Shown: positions 18,372-27,830, counted from the stretch's first letter. The stretch: DNA of 64,000 bases from Eubacterium plexicaudatum ASF492 (GCF_000364225.2 NZ_AQFT02000001.1:4607501-4671500); one strand, 5' to 3'. Notes: a model not told the origin generated them from the letters alone. Program-made: numbers and translations.

Positions 18372-18970
18372 TTACAAACGCTCTAAAAATTCAACCAGCT
18401 TTTTTTCATCATAGATTGCATGACTGGCGCACGCAAGAACGGAAGGTGCAATCTCTCTTACACCACCATAACCTATCCCTATTTCCGCTTCTTCTATCAT
18501 CTCCGCATCGTTATTACCATCTCCAACCGCTACAAATGGGAGTACCATTTGGCTGATCACCGCATTTTTGTCTACAATACTGAAAATATCCTGAATATAA
18601 TCATCTTTCACCAAAGCTTTTGAACTGAACAGATTGTCTTCTATTCCAATTTTTTCATCAAATCTTTAATCCATACATCCAGATTTCCGGTAACAACATA
18701 ACAGCGTTCCTTATTTTTCTTAATAAATTCAACTAATAATTCATTTAAACGAATATCTCCTATCATACGATTTACTTCACTGACCGGTACTTCTTTTAAC
18801 AATTCTACTCTCTGCAGAAAGCTTTGCTTAAATGGAATTTCTCCCCTCATTGTACTTTCCGTTAATTGACTCATTTTTTCATAAATGCCAAGCTCCTTCG
18901 ATATCGTTGGCAAAATTTCCTGTTTTGTCAAAGTAGAATCCAGATCAAATAAAAAAACAAATCTGCTCAT
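18372..18970 (-). CDS. HAD-family phosphatase (SerB-like), frameshift in A6 run
   Basis: The N-terminal piece from ATG 18970 has FLFDLDSTLTKQE (HAD motif I, DxDxT) and CYVVTGNLDVWI (motif II). The C-terminal piece has the Lys region KALVKDDYIQ and VAVGDGNNDAEMIEEAEIGI (motif IV). The two are joined if one A is added to the run at 18650-18655, giving about 199 residues. All four HAD motifs are therefore present, resembling phosphoserine phosphatase-type HADs that act on small phosphates. The break is a one-base homopolymer change, so sequence error or phase change are both possible. Likely part of the pathway with the neighbouring nucleotidyltransferase. Confidence 0.72.
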
Positions 18971-18983
18971 TTATTTCTCCTTT

Positions 18984-19708
18984 TTAAATTAATTGTTTCT
19001 TTAATTCTTCTAAAATAATTTCCATTGGATCCCAGAACACATACTCCTTTTCTATTTCCGTTTTTATCGCAGACTGTTTTGCGCAATTTAATAATACCGG
19101 AAATTCCGTACATCCTAACACAACCTGCCTGGTATGAAATTTATCTAAAAAACTACGAAATCTTTCTAAATACCCCCCCGCGCGCGTTAAACAATCACAT
19201 TTCACACCTTCAATAAAATATCTGATTTCTTTATAATCTTCTTCTGCAGGAGCAATGCAACTTATTCCATATTCTTTCAGTTTATTCGTATACAAATGTT
19301 TTAAAAGGGCACCCTCAGCTGCAATAATCAGAACTTCTCGAATATTATTTCTTGCAGCTTCTTTCCTAAACAATCTATAATATTCATAACTTTCATTTCA
19401 GCCTCAGGTACAATTTTATAAACATCTTTTAAAAAATAATGTGCCGTTCCACAAACCAGTATGATCCTGTCTGCTTTCGCACCAATCAATTTTTTCATAG
19501 AATCAGCGATCTCTCTGACTACCACATCATACTCTTCATCATATAACAACGCCCTTGTCCTGCTTGGCATCGTAAAATTATTATCCATTATAATATGCGG
19601 ATAATTTCTTTCACTTTCCGATGCAAATTCTTCTAATATTCTACGATAGAAATTAAGAGTAGCATATGCACCAAATCCCCCGACCAATCCGATGGTTTCT
19701 TTAAACAT
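18984..19708 (-). CDS. Aspartate/glutamate racemase-family protein with G7 tract and a frameshift
   Basis: The N-terminal piece from ATG 19708 (MFKETIGLVGGFGAYATLNF) has MPSRTRALL and IILVCGTAHYF with the first catalytic-type Cys. The second piece has VLIIAAEGALLKHLY and VVLGCTEFPVLL with the second Cys. The pair is typical of Asp/Glu racemases, which interconvert amino-acid stereoisomers without cofactor. The pieces join if one T is added near 19370. Codons CDCLTRAGGYLERF contain a run of seven G (19173-19179) that is in frame at this length. The context with a FemAB-like protein suggests a D-amino acid used in the glycan or envelope (inference). Confidence 0.7.
19173..19179 (-). repeat. Poly-G tract (G7) in the racemase-like gene
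   Basis: Seven consecutive C on the plus strand next to a GC alternation (GCGCGCG). Frame is open across the tract at seven G; gain or loss of one would truncate the protein about 60 residues before its end. Confidence 0.9.
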
Positions 19709-19773
19709 GCTTCTTCCTTTCTAAAATCAAGAAATCTTCTTTATAATTCCGTCCACATACCGATTCAGGATGA

Positions 19774-20773
19774 TTATCTTGAAATTTTTAAAGTTTTTTC
19801 ATAAGATCTATTAATGCAAAATTGTGTTCCAAATCCCTCTTTAAATCTGGATAATCCAAAATTCAAATCACGCCCCTGATTCTCTGTACATATACCAAAA
19901 GTAAAAATACGCATATTTTTTTCCAGAGCTGTTTCGATCAATTTTCCTATTAAAAAATCCATGGAATACAATTTTAAACAACTGTCATTTGATGCTAAAT
20001 ATTGTGTATGAACAATATCATTTCCAAAGTAAAATAACATACTTCCTGCTATCATTTCATTATCTGTATAAACACCATAAAACTCTATATTATTGTCATA
20101 ACGTCTGAACTTCAAATCATATAAATCATCTAGTGTATGTACTACAGGAACCTGTAATTTTTTCAAATTCATTAAAAGCACTTTGTAAAATGCCGCTATA
20201 TCATCTTCTGTTTCTAATTTTTTAAAAGACAAGCTATTCCTTAAAGAATATCGGTAATCTCTTCTTTTTCCGGAAGAAAATGGTTTTGTAATTACCCCCC
20301 CCTTATAATTTTTCATAACCATATAATAATTCAACTCATTATAACACTGAAAATCATATTTAAATAAAAATAGTCAAGCAAATCTGTTTCTTTCTTGTTA
20401 TATATATTAGGAACCATTTTCAAATAAATTTTTTCAAATCCATTTTCATATAAAATATACACATTCCTTCCACTAATTCATTGATAAGAGTAGCGGTATA
20501 TATATTTTCAGCAACCGTAATCCCTCCAAAAGTACTTCCCTTATGCGCAAAGAAAGTCCTTTTTCCATCATCTTCAATTTCACATGCAAGTATAACAGCT
20601 ACTAATTCATTACCCTTTCTGACACACAAAGAGCAATCTTTAAATCGTTTTTGGGGATGATAGTTAATAAATTTTCTGGTCTGAAGAAAAGTGCCATTCA
20701 TACTCTTATTTTCTACAAAATAATCCCATTCTTTTTCATTTTCACAACAGTAAAAACTAAATTTAAGCGACAT
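19774..20773 (-). CDS. FemAB/BioF2-like acyl- or aminoacyltransferase with G8 tract, two frameshifts
   Basis: The first piece from ATG 20773 (MSLKFSFYCCENEKEWDYFV) includes FLQTRKFINYH and FAHKGSTFGGI. The last piece includes YRYSLRNSLSFKK, DLKFRRYDNNIEFYGVY and IAGSMLFYFGNDIVHTQYLA. This order matches GNAT-fold proteins of the FemAB/BioF2 type, which transfer amino acids or acyl groups to peptidoglycan or sugars. Joining needs one T at 20452-20455 and one at 20366-20370. Between the halves the codons NYKGGVITK contain G8 (20295-20302), in frame as given. Substrate unknown; the neighbouring racemase-like gene hints at an amino acid donor. Confidence 0.65.
20295..20302 (-). repeat. Poly-G tract (G8) in the FemAB-like gene
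   Basis: Eight consecutive C on the plus strand. The tract and its right neighbour (G8 then TAATT) are the same as in the methyltransferase tract at 16563-16570, encoding GGVI in both. Confidence 0.9.
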
Positions 20774-20862
20774 TTTCTTACCTCTTTTTTTATCATTCTA
20801 TTTTCAGAATCTAGTGGTTCATCCGGGCTGTAATAAACTCTAATTTCTGCCCGAATGGAGCA

Positions 20863-21609
20863 TTAGTTATGTATCCGACAATTAACAAAAATCTCACTTC
20901 CATATTCTGGCATCCATCGTTCCATTTTATAAAGACCATCTAGCACTTCTTCATCTATAATTCCTTTTTTTATCAGTTCATACATTTGACCATGTGTAAA
21001 AGGTTTTACAAAATAACTTCCCTCTTCTATTATATCGAATCCGTATTTCATTACGGTTTCTTTTAATGTCTTTAAATCAAATACCGTGTTCTGCTGAAAC
21101 TGTTGATTTCTTTTTGAAAATTGATGTATATCTGTAATCATTTCGCTTTCTTGTGCTAAAAGCCTATGCATAGAAAATGCATTTGGAACATTGATATGAA
21201 CCACCGTATTCCTATTACAGCAATGTGTAATTTCCGTTAAAATCTCCTCTAAATTATCAACTTCATGCAAAAGACTCGAACATATAATAAAATCAAATTG
21301 ACATCCAAGCTTTTCGGAACTTGCATCATTTTTACCAAAAAAATCATTGATACAATGAACTCCTTCATATCCTTCAGATAATTTCACTGCATTATCGTAA
21401 AAATATTTTGAAGGTTCTACTATGGTGTATATTCCATTTTTCAATTCATAATCCTCAAATATTGGAACCATTCCACATCCAATTTCCAATAAATTTTGAG
21501 GTTTATATTTTTTTAATATTTCCTTTATTTTTTTCTTCCTATATTTAACTTGATAGTCTTCAAAATTATCTATCAGATAATTTTTAGTATAGTCTTCTAT
21601 GTCTCTCAT
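20863..21609 (-). CDS. Class I SAM-dependent methyltransferase
   Basis: A 248-residue protein. LLEIGCGMVPIFEDYELKNG is motif I; then YTIVEPSKYFYDNA (motif II acidic residue), FDFIICSSLLHEVDNLEEIL (motif IV) and VVHINVPNAFSM. It resembles O- or N-methyltransferases and WbdD-like enzymes of glycan clusters. Intact in one frame. It lies between the FemAB-like gene and another methyltransferase. Substrate unknown. Confidence 0.78.
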   Translation of the reverse strand: MRDIEDYTKNYLIDNFEDYQVKYRKKKIKEILKKYKPQNLLEIGCGMVPIFEDYELKNGIYTIVEPSKYFYDNAVKLSEGYEGVHCINDFFGKNDASSEKLGCQFDFIICSSLLHEVDNLEEILTEITHCCNRNTVVHINVPNAFSMHRLLAQESEMITDIHQFSKRNQQFQQNTVFDLKTLKETVMKYGFDIIEEGSYFVKPFTHGQMYELIKKGIIDEEVLDGLYKMERWMPEYGSEIFVNCRIHN

Positions 21610-21724
21610 TCTTTTCCCCCTCCCCTTAACTACAAATACATATCATATGTAAAAATAATTTAATGTCACATTATATATACAAAATACTCCCATCAGGCCG
21701 ATCTTTTTTCTTCATACATAACTT

Positions 21725-22461
21725 CTATCTCTCTAAGATAAAGAAATACTGTGCCGTCTCTTTTCTATTGTTCAATGCGTCTTCCTCAAATAAAAATCCT
21801 TCTTTTTCAATATGAAAACCTTTTTTTATAAGACCGACATTCAAAAATTTCATCAGTTCATCCCGTGTTCGATAAATTGCATGGTATTCATCATCCAGTT
21901 CATTCGAATAAAAATCTTTAAGCGTTAACCTGTCCTGCAGTCCAATCGGTTCTCTGATACAGATTTTAGCATGTTGATCACAGACATGTTCCAGCTGTTC
22001 TAAAAAACCGTCCAGATCTTTATCATTCACATACATTAATATTCCAATCAGCAAAACGGTATTGTACGTTCCTTTTTTGTGTTCTGAAAGAACGGATGCA
22101 ATATCTGTCGCTGCTCCTTCATAAAAATAGAAATTTTCTCTATTATTTCTTTCATTTGCAATTTTGATCAATTCGCCGCTGAAATCAACGCCGCAGTACT
22201 CTTTAATATTTTCTGTAATTGCATCTGCCCATCTTCCGATTCCACATGCAACATCCAGTAATTTCGTATCCTGATCAACTGCAAGCATCGGTTTTAATTT
22301 TTCAATCTCTTTTTTATTTCTTTCACGAACTAACTCCGGATGATCATCCTGATACATCGTAACCGCATACGGATTATCTTCTTTAAATTTATCCGCTCTG
22401 TTTTTAAAAATTGTTTTGTCTCCATATAATCAATATCTTCAACTTTTTGAATAACTCTCAT
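21725..22461 (-). CDS. SAM-dependent methyltransferase, 5' frameshift
   Basis: The core LLDVACGIGRWADAITENIKEY is a clear motif I; then YCGVDFSGELIKIAN, TVLLIGILMYVNDKDLDGFL and CIREPIGLQDRLTL. The ATG at 22357 is internal to the protein; the natural start is ATG 22461 (AGGTG upstream), giving MRVIQKVEDIDYMETKQFLK, which joins NRADKFKEDNPYAVTMYQ if one A is added to the run at 22401-22405. The corrected length is about 245 residues. Its start lies just beyond the GNAT stop codon, so the two are tightly coupled. Substrate unknown. Confidence 0.7.
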
Positions 22462-22464
22462 TTT

Positions 22465-23001
22465 TCACCTGCCTGATCTGACTTTATTCTTCTGTTTATA
22501 TTCCTCTTTTAATATCCCATACCATTTCAGCGTTCTATACCGTCCATTTAAAAACAAATGATTCCGAAATTCTCCTTCATATACAAAACCGCTTTTTTCA
22601 TACAGACTGATCGCTCTTGTATTTTCTTTTAGTACATTCAAATAAACCCGTTCCAATGCTATGTCATCAAACGCTTTCTTTAATATTTCTTCTGTTGCAC
22701 ATGCTGCCAGACCGCATCTCTGCGCTTTTTTCCTCAAAACTATTGCATATTCTGCGTTCCTTGCATGTAAATCCAGATTTTTCAAACTGATGGTGCCTAA
22801 ATATTCTCCTCCATCTTCGGTAATTGCATAATGAAGACTCTTCCCATGCTCCACAACATCAGAAGCGGAATGTATAAATTCAAGCATATCTTCCATTGTT
22901 CGATCAGCCGCAGCAAACTGAAACTTTTTTTGAATATCTTTATCATGCATCCATTCCATCATACCTGACGCATCTTCATCTCTTAATTTTCTTAAGACCA
23001 C
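22465..23001 (-). CDS. GNAT-family N-acetyltransferase (RimJ/RimL-like)
   Basis: A 178-residue protein with the GNAT fold: LRKLRDEDASGMMEWM at the start, YLGTISLKNLD, AEYAIVLRKKAQRCGLAACATEEI (acetyl-CoA loop) and RVYLNVLKENTRAISLYEKSGFV. GTG start at 23001 with AGGAGAGG upstream. It lies directly after the sugar aminotransferase, so the likely substrate is the amino group placed by that enzyme, completing an N-acyl amino sugar. In the known dTDP-Fuc3NAc pathway the acetyltransferase is of another fold, so this match is by context only. Confidence 0.75.
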   Translation of the reverse strand: MVLRKLRDEDASGMMEWMHDKDIQKKFQFAAADRTMEDMLEFIHSASDVVEHGKSLHYAITEDGGEYLGTISLKNLDLHARNAEYAIVLRKKAQRCGLAACATEEILKKAFDDIALERVYLNVLKENTRAISLYEKSGFVYEGEFRNHLFLNGRYRTLKWYGILKEEYKQKNKVRSGR

Positions 23002-23022
23002 TCGAACCCTCTCCTGTTTACA

Positions 23023-24124
23023 CTAAAAACTATTCACCGCTTCAATCACCGAAGCAATCTGTTCCTCTTCCATATTCGGATAAAGCGGTATACTTACTTC
23101 CTGTTCACAAACAATATTTGACACCGGATAATTTCCCGCCTGGTCACGATACTGCCTGTATGCATTCTGTTTCAAAATCGGAATTGGATAATGAATATTC
23201 GCTTCAATATTATGTTCCAACAGATATTGCATAAATTCTTCTCTCTCTTCGACTAATACCGGATAAATATGATATACATGCTCTTTCTCATAATCCGGTA
23301 ATTTCGGACATTTTACTTTTGGATTGCTTATTTCTTTTGTATATCTTTTTGCTATTTCAAGTCGTTGATCATTCCATTCATCCAGGTATTTCAGCTTAAC
23401 GGACAAAAATGCAGCCTGCAATTCGTCCAGCCTTGAGTTACATCCCTGATATAAATGTTCATATTTTTTCAAACATCCGTAATTGCCGTATGCACGAATC
23501 TTTTCAGCTACATCCATATGATTCGTAACGACTGCTCCTGCATCACCCAATGCACCCAGATTTTTTCCCGGATAAAAGCTAAATGCGGCTGCATCTCCTA
23601 ACGTTCCTGTCTTCTGTCCGTTTATTTCCGCTCCATGTGCCTGCGCTGCATCTTCAAATACTTTCAGATCATATTTTTGAGCCAGATCACATATTTCATT
23701 CATAGAAGCACAGCGCCCATATAAATGTACTGCTATAATTGCTTTTGTCTTATCCGTAATTTTTTCTTCTATTTTATGTACATCTATCGTATATGTATCC
23801 GGATCAATATCCACAAAAACAGGCTGTGCTCCTGCATAAGTAACTGCCAGCGCAGTTGCTATAAACGTATGTGCCGGAACAATTACTTCATCTCCTTCTC
23901 CAATTCCATATGCCATCAGAATCAGACGAATTGCATCCAAACCATTGCCGGTTCCCACACATGCTTTCGCATGACAGTAATCTGCAAATTCCTGCTCAAA
24001 TCGGCTGTCAGCCTCTCCTCCAATGAACCAGCTGCGATACATCACCTGATGATATGCTTCATCTAATTCTTTTATCATCGGCTGATGTATTTTTTTTCAA
24101 ATCTAAATACGGTACTTTTATCAT
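23023..24124 (-). CDS. DegT/DnrJ/EryC1/StrS sugar aminotransferase (FdtB-like), 5' frameshift at A8
   Basis: A PLP-dependent sugar aminotransferase. VPAHTFIATALAVTYAGAQP, FEDAAQAHGA (PLP Asp) and SFYPGKNLGALGDAG (Schiff-base Lys) are intact. The natural start is ATG 24124 (MIKVPYLDLKK), which reaches the core only if the A8 run at 24090-24097 is one base shorter (DLKKIHQP). As given, translation would have to begin at the inner ATG 24078 (MIKELDEAYHQ), losing about 15 residues. Beside an FdtA-like ketoisomerase, it fits the amination of dTDP-3-keto-6-deoxyhexose. This is the one break seen that is an apparent extra base, not a missing one. Confidence 0.82.
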
Positions 24125-24152
24125 TCTAATTACCTGCTTTTCTATGATTTTT

Positions 24153-24554
24153 CTAATCTTCTTTCACCATATGTAAAAATGTGTCGTAATCTCTGATATA
24201 ATCGTCTTCTTTATATACTTCCGAAGCTAAAACCATTAAAACCGCATCCTTTGAAAAATCATACATTTCACGCCACATATTATTAGGTACATATAATCCT
24301 TCATATGGTCTTTCTAACGAAACAATCTTTTTTTCTTTCCCATTATCCAGTAATATTTTACAGCTTCCATGAATACAAATAAGAATCTGCTTTAAAGACT
24401 TGTGTGCATGCAGTCCTCTCCGTACCCCGTCTATCGTATCGTACATATAATATACTCTTTTTATTTCAAAAGGAATGTCGTTGAATTCTTCTAACGCTAC
24501 TAACATTCCTCTGTCGTCACCATGTTGCTGAAACGCATATTTGACAATCTGCAT
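24153..24554 (-). CDS. fdtA: FdtA/WxcM-like dTDP-4-keto-6-deoxyglucose 3,4-ketoisomerase
   Basis: A 133-residue cupin. The family signature is clear: DDRGMLVALEEFNDIPFEIKR, YYMYDTIDGVRRGLHAHK (two His at the active site), LICIHGSCKILLDNG, and YEGLYVPNNMWREMYDFS. FdtA isomerises dTDP-4-keto-6-deoxyglucose to the 3-keto sugar that the next gene's aminotransferase can aminate, giving Fuc3N- or Qui3N-type sugars. ATG 24554 follows AGGAGG. The dTDP-glucose synthesis genes (rmlA, rmlB) are not in this window. Confidence 0.85.
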   Translation of the reverse strand: MQIVKYAFQQHGDDRGMLVALEEFNDIPFEIKRVYYMYDTIDGVRRGLHAHKSLKQILICIHGSCKILLDNGKEKKIVSLERPYEGLYVPNNMWREMYDFSKDAVLMVLASEVYKEDDYIRDYDTFLHMVKED

Positions 24555-24572
24555 GTATGATTCCTCCTGTTG

Positions 24573-26708
24573 CTACGGCGTATCTTTATAACCCGGATCA
24601 TAAAACATTGGCTTTCTGTTCATATTATAGAAATCTTTTAGCTCAAACTGATATTTTTCTTTTAAAATAGTTCTGATTTCCGGATCTTCTAACAGCTCTA
24701 TAAAACATTTCACTGCATAACAATTCTTCCATTTCCAAAGTAAAAATGCTTTTTCACATAAAATTTCTTTGCTGCTTTGTGCATTTGGATACTTAAAAAA
24801 CTTTCGAAACAATAAAAGAAACTTTTCATCTTTCATTGATTCCAGAAAATGATAAGCGACCCATTGTTCTTCATGGCAAGTCCGATTCTGCTGTCCCGGA
24901 TTTACAGCGCTTAAATTCTGCTTCTTATCTTTTTTGGAAAACTGCCTGTAATAAGTGAGCCTTTCCTGTAAAAAATAAACCGGTCCTTCTGATAAAAGAC
25001 GAAGCCATAATTCAAAATCCTGCAGCTGCAGCAGACCATAGCGATAATATCCGACTTTTTCCAGCATTTCCCGTCGAATACAAGCACTTGGAGCACACAT
25101 ATAATTTGAGGTTTCCATCATTCTGTTTACCCATCGGGACTGACTCAAATTGTCGGAACACAATTTTAAACGCAATAAATAATTCTCCTGATTACTTATA
25201 TTATCATGTTCATCTATCACATGAATCCACGTAAAACACGCACTGTAAGCAGAATGCTCTTCCAGAAAAGCGACCTGCTTACGCAGCTTTTCTTTATCCC
25301 ACAAATCATCATGACCAATCAAAGCTACATATTTGCCTCTTGCATTGTGAAAGCCGACATTACCCGCATTGCAGACATTATTATTTGTTTCTAAAAAGAA
25401 TGTCCTGATGCGTTCATCTCTGTAGCCGCTTATGATTTCTTTGCTTCGGTCCGTAGAAGCATCATCAACAATAATAATTTCCATATTATAATAAGTCTGG
25501 CTCAAAACACTATCGATTGTTTTTCCAATCGTGTCTTCTCCATTATAAACGGCTATAATAACACTAACAAGTGGTTCCGTCCTGTTTTCATGCAGCAGAT
25601 TCTCATATACCGGAGCCGTATCTCTTAATGAAACAGCCAATATTTTAGAAACGGCATCTTTCGAAATCTGACCCATGGACAGTTTATCCTTTAACACCTG
25701 TATTCGTTCATCTTCTCTATGAAATGCAATTCGAAGCAATACAAATCTGACCCATCCATATAATTCATACATCTGAGACCAGCTATGGCATCGGTACCAT
25801 TCACTGTGATTCACACAAATATCACTTGCTTCTTCCAGATCATATATTTCCATTATATTGGCAATTTCACGAATCTGCATATCAACAGGCCAGCTCAGAC
25901 GAATTTCTTCAGCCATTTCATTCATAACCGAATACATGCCATTTTCCATTAACCGTATCATGTGATTACGAATGCTGCTTATCTGCGCTGTCTGTTCCGT
26001 CACTTTTTGCAGTTCTTCCTCTTCATGTTCCACACTCCTGAAAAATTCGGAATACGTCCGGATCATTTGAAAGCGAAGTCTTGTATATTCTTTTAAATCC
26101 ACACATTCTTTGATATGATAACACCACGGTATTTTCTGTTCCGGTACAACTGTTCGATACCCCTTTTTCAACATATTTAATGATAAAGCGATATCATAAA
26201 AATACCATCCGTCTATCGCTGCTTCCAGTTCTTCCTGCCAGCCGATATCATATTGCGTTACCATAACGGTTCCCTGAACAGCCATTACTGCTTCATATTT
26301 TTGATTAGGCTGACGAAGTTTGAAATCATCATCCAAAGTCCTTCCATTAAAAACTTCCATGCTGCCAATATCCCAGCACTCCATAAAATTTGCATTTTCC
26401 GGAAGCTTACTGCAGCCAACCATACCTATCAACCCTATACTTTCATCCTGCTGAAAGATCTGTAAAATATCATGCAGAAAATTCCTGTTTAACAGCAGCA
26501 CATCCTGACGAAGATAAACTTTATATTTCGCGTCACTCGCCTGCATGCCTGCACGATATCCCTGTACCATAGATTCCGCTTCCTGAATACAAATAATATC
26601 CGTTGTAAACTGTTCCGGAACTTCCAATTCATTAATATAGCGAACACATTCATTATAATATTGAACATGATCGGCACAGATAATAAATGCTATCTGATTT
26701 TCATTCAC
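24573..26708 (-). CDS. Two-domain glycosyltransferase (GT2_5-like plus GT2)
   Basis: A 711-residue protein. Residues 1-215 match the GT2_5-like family of this region (IAFIICADHVQYY, GYRAGMQASDAKYKVYL, RQDV, MVTQYDIGWQEELE, WYFYDIALSLN). Residues 220-375 are the helical domain with YGWVRFVLLRIAF. Residues about 380-600 are a standard GT2 domain (VSVIIAVYNGEDTIGKTIDS, VDDASTDRSKEII, ALIGHDDLWD as the DxD region), followed by a helical tail. It is the first gene of the long leftward glycan operon. Two catalytic domains in one chain suggest two consecutive sugar transfers. Cytoplasmic; no membrane segment. Confidence 0.82.
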   Translation of the reverse strand: MNENQIAFIICADHVQYYNECVRYINELEVPEQFTTDIICIQEAESMVQGYRAGMQASDAKYKVYLRQDVLLLNRNFLHDILQIFQQDESIGLIGMVGCSKLPENANFMECWDIGSMEVFNGRTLDDDFKLRQPNQKYEAVMAVQGTVMVTQYDIGWQEELEAAIDGWYFYDIALSLNMLKKGYRTVVPEQKIPWCYHIKECVDLKEYTRLRFQMIRTYSEFFRSVEHEEEELQKVTEQTAQISSIRNHMIRLMENGMYSVMNEMAEEIRLSWPVDMQIREIANIMEIYDLEEASDICVNHSEWYRCHSWSQMYELYGWVRFVLLRIAFHREDERIQVLKDKLSMGQISKDAVSKILAVSLRDTAPVYENLLHENRTEPLVSVIIAVYNGEDTIGKTIDSVLSQTYYNMEIIIVDDASTDRSKEIISGYRDERIRTFFLETNNNVCNAGNVGFHNARGKYVALIGHDDLWDKEKLRKQVAFLEEHSAYSACFTWIHVIDEHDNISNQENYLLRLKLCSDNLSQSRWVNRMMETSNYMCAPSACIRREMLEKVGYYRYGLLQLQDFELWLRLLSEGPVYFLQERLTYYRQFSKKDKKQNLSAVNPGQQNRTCHEEQWVAYHFLESMKDEKFLLLFRKFFKYPNAQSSKEILCEKAFLLWKWKNCYAVKCFIELLEDPEIRTILKEKYQFELKDFYNMNRKPMFYDPGYKDTP

Positions 26709-26722
26709 TTTTGCCGTACTCC

Positions 26723-27225
26723 TTACACGTTTAAACTTACATGAAACTCATCTGTTTCACATCTATCGTAATTTTCCATAACTTTTCTTGCATATGCCAA
26801 ATCACATCTTAATTCTGCCATAATATCCTCTATAATGATATCATCACTAAAACCATGACGACGACCACTCTTTATAATTCCTTCCGCACGTCCCTCTGCA
26901 CGTCCCTCTCGCTTTGCATCCATTTCAAACGCCTGCCATGTCATATACTCAACCTCCCATTCCTTATGCATTCTTGCTTTTTCCACTGCTTTTTCAATTT
27001 CCTCTACAAGTTCGTTTTTATTTATCTTTGCAAATAGTCCAAAAATGCAATAAAATCCTCGTCCAGTCCTTCTCTATTACTGTCCGGATTAACAAATATT
27101 TTTTCGGATTCATCCCCAATACTTAGTGTTGGAAGCTGTATACATCTGTTTTCAAAACTATAAACCGGAAGTCGTTCTCCAAAATAATCGAATGTACATA
27201 CAAAAATAATCACCGTATGCGGCAA
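26723..27225 (-). pseudogene. Remnant of an Rpn-family transposase/nuclease gene
   Basis: The right part reads HTVIIFVCTFDYFGERLPVY and SFENRCIQ, the left part VEYMTWQAFEMDAKREGRAEGRAEGI; these are the middle and end of Rpn/PD-(D/E)XK transposase-family proteins. They join as DYLQKINKNELVEEI if one A is added near 27023. Everything before about residue 100 of the family, including the nuclease core, is missing, so this is a 5'-truncated copy. It is wedged between the glycan operon and a sigma-28-driven gene. Confidence 0.72.
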
Positions 27226-27240
27226 TTTTCATTATAACAA

Positions 27241-27292
27241 TAATGCAGAAGGAAAAAACCAGGATAAAAATCCTGATTTCATCCTTCTGCAT
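27241..27292 (-). terminator. Nested hairpin terminator
   Basis: Outer 12-bp arms AATGCAGAAGGA/TCCTTCTGCATT enclose an inner CAGGAT/ATCCTG hairpin which, on the minus strand, is followed by a run of six T. It lies directly after the gene at 27301-27663. Confidence 0.7.
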
Positions 27293-27300
27293 TCATATGC

Positions 27301-27663
27301 TCAGGCAATAACCTCATTGGCGCTTTCACCCAACAACTTGAACATTGGAATAACTTCTTTGAATCCCTCAGCCATTTTTTGATCATCTTTGGAATTAATA
27401 GCATCAGCCAATATTAAAATCTTGCTGTTAAAATCTTCTTTGTCAATACGCTGCTTACCTTCATTCAGCAATTCCATTGTTCCGTTCATAACCTGAATCT
27501 CCCAGTTCATTGCTTTAATAATATCTTCCAAAAAAGCATCCGTATCTTCCAAACGTGCACCTGATAATTCTTTAGAAATAATTTCCATATTCTTAACTAA
27601 ACGTGTATTGAATTCAATCAGTGTTTCCAACGCTTCTTTCTGTTCTGCCCGATTATCTTCCAT
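27301..27663 (-). CDS. Small helical protein under a sigma-28 promoter
   Basis: A 120-residue, almost wholly alpha-helical and acidic protein (MEDNRAEQKEALETLIEFNT...). I do not recognise the family. It has no signal peptide or membrane segment. Size and composition resemble flagellar export chaperones or FlaG/FliT-like helpers, but no specific motif supports this. It is a single gene: its own sigma-28 promoter at 27724-27751 upstream and a terminator directly downstream. Co-expression with flagellin suggests a role in filament assembly or flagellin modification. Confidence 0.65.
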   Translation of the reverse strand: MEDNRAEQKEALETLIEFNTRLVKNMEIISKELSGARLEDTDAFLEDIIKAMNWEIQVMNGTMELLNEGKQRIDKEDFNSKILILADAINSKDDQKMAEGFKEVIPMFKLLGESANEVIA

Positions 27664-27723
27664 GATCTTTTCACCCGGTCATCCAGACCGCCCTTTCTGT
27701 TTATTTAAAATAGTACAAACTAT

Positions 27724-27751
27724 ATATCGGCACAAACCGGCTTATTACTTA
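27724..27751 (-). promoter_or_regulatory. Sigma-28 (SigD) promoter
   Basis: Minus strand TAAG (27748-27751), 16-base spacer, GCCGATAT (27724-27731), close to the flagellar sigma consensus TAAA-N15-GCCGATAA. About 60 bp upstream of ATG 27663. Confidence 0.68.
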
Positions 27752-27830
27752 ATTATTCTGTAAGAACTTTTCTATTCCAATTTATTGCAGACCAATATAA
27801 TCATATTCTCTTCCTGCCTTTTGATAAATC

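Noticed and set aside
23725..24066. Cysteine-rich rightward frame opposite the aminotransferase
   Set aside because: Shadow of a gene with an intact PLP site and fold; no ribosome site.
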